Below are positions 60,093-64,000 of a stretch of 64,000 nt of DNA, piece after piece. The stretch's first letter is position 1. The number at the start of each line of letters is the position of its first letter. The translations under genes and the position numbers were made by a program. The stretch is taken from positions 4,055,869 through 4,119,868 of the forward strand of contig PCDI01000001.1 in NCBI GenBank assembly GCA_002778195.1, written 5' to 3'. The notes beneath the pieces are model-generated. The model searched no databases. It had not been told where the DNA came from and saw nothing but the letters and a program-made list of their open reading frames with translations. The DNA comes from Raffaelea ambrosiae. Lineage: Eukaryota > Ascomycota > Sordariomycetes > Ophiostomatales > Ophiostomataceae.

Positions 60093-63000
60093 CTACTGTG
60101 ACTGCACCGACGACGGACCGTCTTCGTCCGAATAGTCGGCCAGGATCGCCCGCGGCGTGTGGCTGCTGTCGGTGTCGTCGACTCCGTTGCCGTGCCGTCG
60201 GTGTCCTCCTTCTCCGGGTGCTGCCGCTCCGGCTCCAGCGGCAGCAGCTCCCGGTCGGAACCCCTCAATCACAGCTGCCAGCCGCTCGCCCTCGCGCTTG
60301 CCGCGTTCCACATCCACAAAGTACAGCAGCGGTGCCGGCAGGCCCACGAGTGCCGCCAAGAACCAAAACGCCGGCCGGATTTCGCCCGACGCGTCAATGA
60401 TGGCGCCCACAATGGCCGGGCCGAACACGCTCGAGCCCTTGTCGGTGATAGCGTAGAGCGCGTAGAATGCAGCCTCGGACCCGGGCGGCACCAGCTCGCC
60501 GTACAGTGACCGACAGTACGCGCTCAGGCCGCCCAGAACCAGGCCGTACACGGCAGCCAGCGGGTACATCTCCCACGGCTGCTGCAGGCCAAAGACGCCC
60601 CAGGCCCGCACAAACGGCAGGTACCCCATCAGCCCGTACAGCGGGATCAGCTCAAAGAGGGCGAGGCACGCCAGGATCGTGTGCAGAGGCTTCAGACCGA
60701 AGCGGCGCGACACATAGGCCCAGGAGAAGGCCCCGATGACGCCCGTCAGCGTGCTGATCATATTGATCATCCCCAGCGCCCACACCTCCATGCGCAATTG
60801 CGTCTTGGCAAACAGGACCGCCGTGGACGAGGTCGTCGCGATCGCATCCGACAGCAGGAACCAGCCGGCCAGAAACAGCACAATGTCGAGCAGCCGCCGC
60901 GCATAGCTGATCGTGCGGAAGAGCGACTTCCACGAATAGGTCAGGTATGCGAGCCAGGCACGGGCCTGGTTGAGCAACGACGGCCGGCCGGCAAGGGCGG
61001 CAAGAGGCACACCCGCTGCCGTTGCCGGCAGAGGAGGGCCCGGGCGCGGACGCAGCCACATAGCGGCTGGGATGGTGAAGACGGCCCACCAAACCCCGAT
61101 GCCGAAGAGCACAACACGCTGGGACCAGACAGTGTTGTGCATGCGAAAGACAATCAGGATGGCTATGCACTGGACAAACAGTGCGGCGCAGTAGCCGATG
61201 CCGATGCCCTTGGATGAGATTTGCGTTGAAAGCGTCAGCTCCACCGACGTCTGCTCTTCGTGACTGCGGCGGGCTGCGGGAGCGGGTGAGGGCGACGGAT
61301 CCGAGGGCGAAGCGTTACCATGGCGTGGACGGGTTTGCTCGTTACGGTGGCGATGGAGAAGTGCCGTGGTCGGGTCATCCGCCGGATCGGGCTCCATGCT
61401 TTCTTCTGCGCTAGGGTCGGTGGATTCCCCCTGCTCAGCGGTGCCGCCCGGTCCTTCGCTGCTGTCCGCGTCGGTGAGTTCTGGTTCGACAGCGGAGGGG
61501 GACGCAGAGGCTGAGTCCAGGCCCGGGACCCGGGACCTCTGCCCGAACAGCACGCTCGGGTGGTGCCGCACAAGCAGAGGTAGGAATGAGTTGAGGAGCA
61601 CAAAGGATGCGCCAAAGGACGTGTTGGACACAATGGCCAGCAGGGCGCCAAGCAGGTACACACGGGCGCTGACAGCCAGATACAACATGACGGAGAAGCT
61701 GCCGGCCCAGGCAAAGCCCAGCAGCAGAGTCTTGCGATGGTGGCCGTGGTCGGCGGCGCAGCTGATGCTGACGACGAGCAGGGCCTGCAGGAGAACGCTG
61801 ATGCTAAAGGTGTACATGGCGAAGCTGGCGGTGTTGACCTCGATGCCGAGGACGTAGACGATGCACTGGCTGTCGTCCGAGGTGTGGGCATTGCTGGCAG
61901 TGCATGGCGTCATGCGGTCGGACAGGAGGACGCCGTTCTCGCGAGCGAGACTCTCGAGGAGGATGGGAACAAAGGAGGCCATAGCTGCGGTGCTGTTTAG
62001 CATACATGGACGCAGAAGGGGACAGTGGAAGGCACGCAAAGGTGGATACTGGAACCAACAGCAAACCACCCCTGGGACATCACTTACCACAGATCACATA
62101 CGTCTCCGAGGCAAAGGCGTACATGTACCAGCCCAGGATCTCCTTGGGACTCGTCGGCCTTGTGTCTTCGCCCGGATACGTTGCCGGCGGCTCGGCCGCC
62201 TCGAGCCGGCCGTGGGCCGCTTGGAGGGGGTGCCGGTCGCCTTCATTGTCGTCTTCGTCGAGATGGTCAGGAGGACCCATGGTGGTGGTGGTGGTGGTGG
62301 TCGCGACGGGCTCGTCGCGGTAAGGAGGGTAGACGGGCTCGCAATAAGGCTGCACTGGGCCGGCTTCGGGGTAAGGGTGTATGCGAGGACGAGCAGGGCC
62401 GGCCTCGTCGGAGTAAAGACGGACTGGACCGGCTTCGTCAGAGCAAGGGCGTATTCGATCGCGAATGGGCGAGCCTGGCGGTCTCTGGCCTGGCAATCGC
62501 TGGCTTGGCGGTCTTCCGAGTGGTGCGCCGACGTGGCGGCTCGGATGCAGATAGTCGCTGTCGCTGGACGAGCTCGACGAGAGCAGAATAGGCTGTGCGC
62601 GCGCTGACGGTTGTGGCAGCTCGGGTGGCAGCTCGGATGGCAGCTCTGGTGCGAGCGTGCTATCCGTCAGCTCCTGTGGTAGCTCCTGTGGTAGCTCCTG
62701 TGTCGGCCTTGTCGGGCTGTCGCTGGGGGCAGAGCGCTCGTCGTCGGCCTCGTCAAAGGAGGATGTGTGGGAGAGCGAGCGGAAGGCAGAGGCGGCCGCC
62801 GGGGTGGCGAAGATCTGGTGGTGTGGGTGGTGGAGGTGGAGATGCTGGGGCGGGTGCTGGTGCTGCTGGTGCTGCTGATAATGGTGGCGAGGAGGGTGCG
62901 ATGGGTGTTGGGGGTCCTGCTGTAAGAACGGGTGGTTGCCTGGGGAAGCAGGCGCCTGTGGCTGTTCTGCTTGTGATTGCGATTGCGCTGGCTCGGCTGA

Positions 63001-63288
63001 TTGCGGTGGCTGTTGGGGTATGGGCGGCGATAGGGGTGACTCCGGCTCGGTGGGCAAGCCTGGCAAGCCTGGCAAGCTTCCTTGTTGAGCTTCTGCAGGC
63101 ACCGCGCTAGAAGGCCCAGCCGCAGCGGACGAACTGCTGGCAGAGGCGCTGTCGCCGTCGTCGCTGGTGCCGTTGCTGGCAGCGCCAACACCACCACCAC
63201 CGCTAGGACCACTAGGACCCCCAACAGGGACCTGGGGTTGCGGGTAATTGTGCTGCGGCGCCGGCGGACGGGGTGGGTGCTGAGCCAT
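60093..63288 (-). CDS. ATG22: Autophagy-related vacuolar effluxer Atg22, with long N-terminal extension
   Basis: Minus-strand exons 63288-62088 and 61984-60093 give 1030 aa; the intron (61985-62087) has GTAAGT and CAG borders. The conserved core begins at YPGEDTRPTSPKEILGWYMYAF and continues with VPILLESLARENGVLLSDR, about a dozen membrane segments, GASFVLLNSFLPLLVRHHPS, FLLSDAIATTSSTAVLFAKT and GSEAAFYALYAITDKGSS, as expected of Atg22, the vacuolar exporter of amino acids after autophagic breakdown. The first roughly 330 residues are Pro/Gln/His-rich and repetitive and are not part of the family. A Met at 62280, just before the core, would give a 694-aa protein of normal length and is a strong alternative start. 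A long acidic cytosolic insert follows transmembrane segment 4-5. Confidence 0.88.
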
Positions 63289-64000
63289 GGGGTGGGTTTC
63301 GGTTTCCCTCTGATTCGATGAGGCCGGGCAAGGACGCGGCCGCTCGCTCCTTCCTATTTGCTCACGCCCCTCTGCACGCTTGGGGCTCTAGTGAGGTTGC
63401 ATAGGCACGAACGGCGCTAATGCATTGTGGGATGAGGCAGGTGGCGTAGCCTAAAACAGAGAAGGGGGCTTGCAGAGCAGCTGCCTTGTGCGTGTACGGT
63501 GTACGAGCACGCAGACCGGTGTAATTAGTCGTTGGATGCGTGTACTGAATCTCGTACTCTCGCATTCACCGTCGGCGTATCGCAATGGCCGACTCGTGTA
63601 AGATATACAAATGACTCCAGCGACCAGGGGCGGGCAGAGAAACACGAGAGGGACATGCCATCCGCAGGGCACCAGGGAGGGCAAATGTCTTTTTCTTTCG
63701 GGTGTCCAGTCCCGTCGAGCCGTGTTCCCCGGTGGGTTGTGTCTCCGAGGAATGCGATGCGTATGCGCGTAGGCGAATATGTGGTTGGCGAGTACGCGCA
63801 CGCGTGTCGAGATGCGCGATGTTCTCCAGTGTCGTCGTGAAAGCCGTCCAGACATTCAACTCGCACGAAGCCGCAAGGCAAGAGAAGGGTCTCCGTCATA
63901 AACTGTGGGCGAAATGCCAAGACATGGCGTGCGCGTGAGTGTGAGCCGGATAAACGAGGTCGGCCAGTTGGGTGGAGAAGAGAAGTGAGGGCGACTTGCG
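63289..64000. other. Region upstream of ATG22 to the window edge
   Basis: No coding frame is supported. One GTGTAAGAT copy lies at 63596-63604. It may contain the ATG22 promoter, or, if the short start is used, a leader and promoter further downstream within 62280-63288. Confidence 0.5.

Noticed and set aside
61861..62607. 248-codon plus-strand frame opposite ATG22
   Set aside because: Antisense to the ATG22 exons and intron; no domain content.

Overview
The window looks like a chromosome piece from a filamentous ascomycete, most likely a Sordariomycete; an Ophiostomatales/Sporothrix-like genome would fit, but that is a guess from style and not from a marker gene. The reasons are: short introns with GTAAGT/GTACGT/GTGAGT-type donors, CTAAC branch points and CAG/TAG acceptors; GC-rich exons; long pyrimidine-rich leaders before start codons; and a set of core fungal housekeeping genes in monocistronic arrangement. 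No prokaryotic, viral or plasmid signal was seen, and no tRNA, rRNA, CRISPR or complete transposon was recognised.

Layout, left to right: DBP8-type DEAD-box helicase (+); a 10.3 kb gene-free stretch; a DUF2406 protein gene with five exons (+); VMA21 (-) and FUN30-type SNF2 remodeller (+), divergent; F-actin capping protein beta (+), which carries an assembly duplication; a 5.4 kb gene-free stretch; an atypical SDR/epimerase-like gene (+); a lipocalin-like small protein (+); a CBS-domain protein (-) divergent from the mitochondrial phosphate carrier (+); a 7.2 kb gene-free stretch; a CreB/USP12-46-type deubiquitinase (+); YOS1 (-) divergent from ALG12 (+); a BAH-PHD chromatin reader of the EPR-1/BP1 type (-), convergent with ALG12; a 4.2 kb gene-free stretch with a scaffold gap; and ATG22 (-).

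The genes do not form a pathway cluster. They are scattered housekeeping and regulatory functions: ribosome biogenesis (DBP8), chromatin (FUN30, BAH-PHD), secretory pathway and ER (VMA21, YOS1, ALG12), vacuole and autophagy (ATG22, VMA21 indirectly), actin (capping protein), mitochondria (phosphate carrier), and carbon-repression-linked deubiquitination (CreB). Fourteen protein genes are supported; two very small ones (VMA21, YOS1) are only visible after splicing.

The unusual content is mostly non-coding. The 10.3 kb region upstream of the DUF2406 gene holds ten exact copies of the octamer TACTCGTA/TACGAGTA within 6.7 kb, a 16-bp perfect palindrome and paired inverted repeats. ALG12 has a five-codon upstream ORF whose stop overlaps the main start, next to a potential hairpin. 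The CreB-like gene has a 14-nt micro-exon and an intron that splits the catalytic Cys codon. The BAH-PHD protein appears to have its PHD finger interrupted by a long disordered insert. I did not find a convincing new defence or metabolic system.
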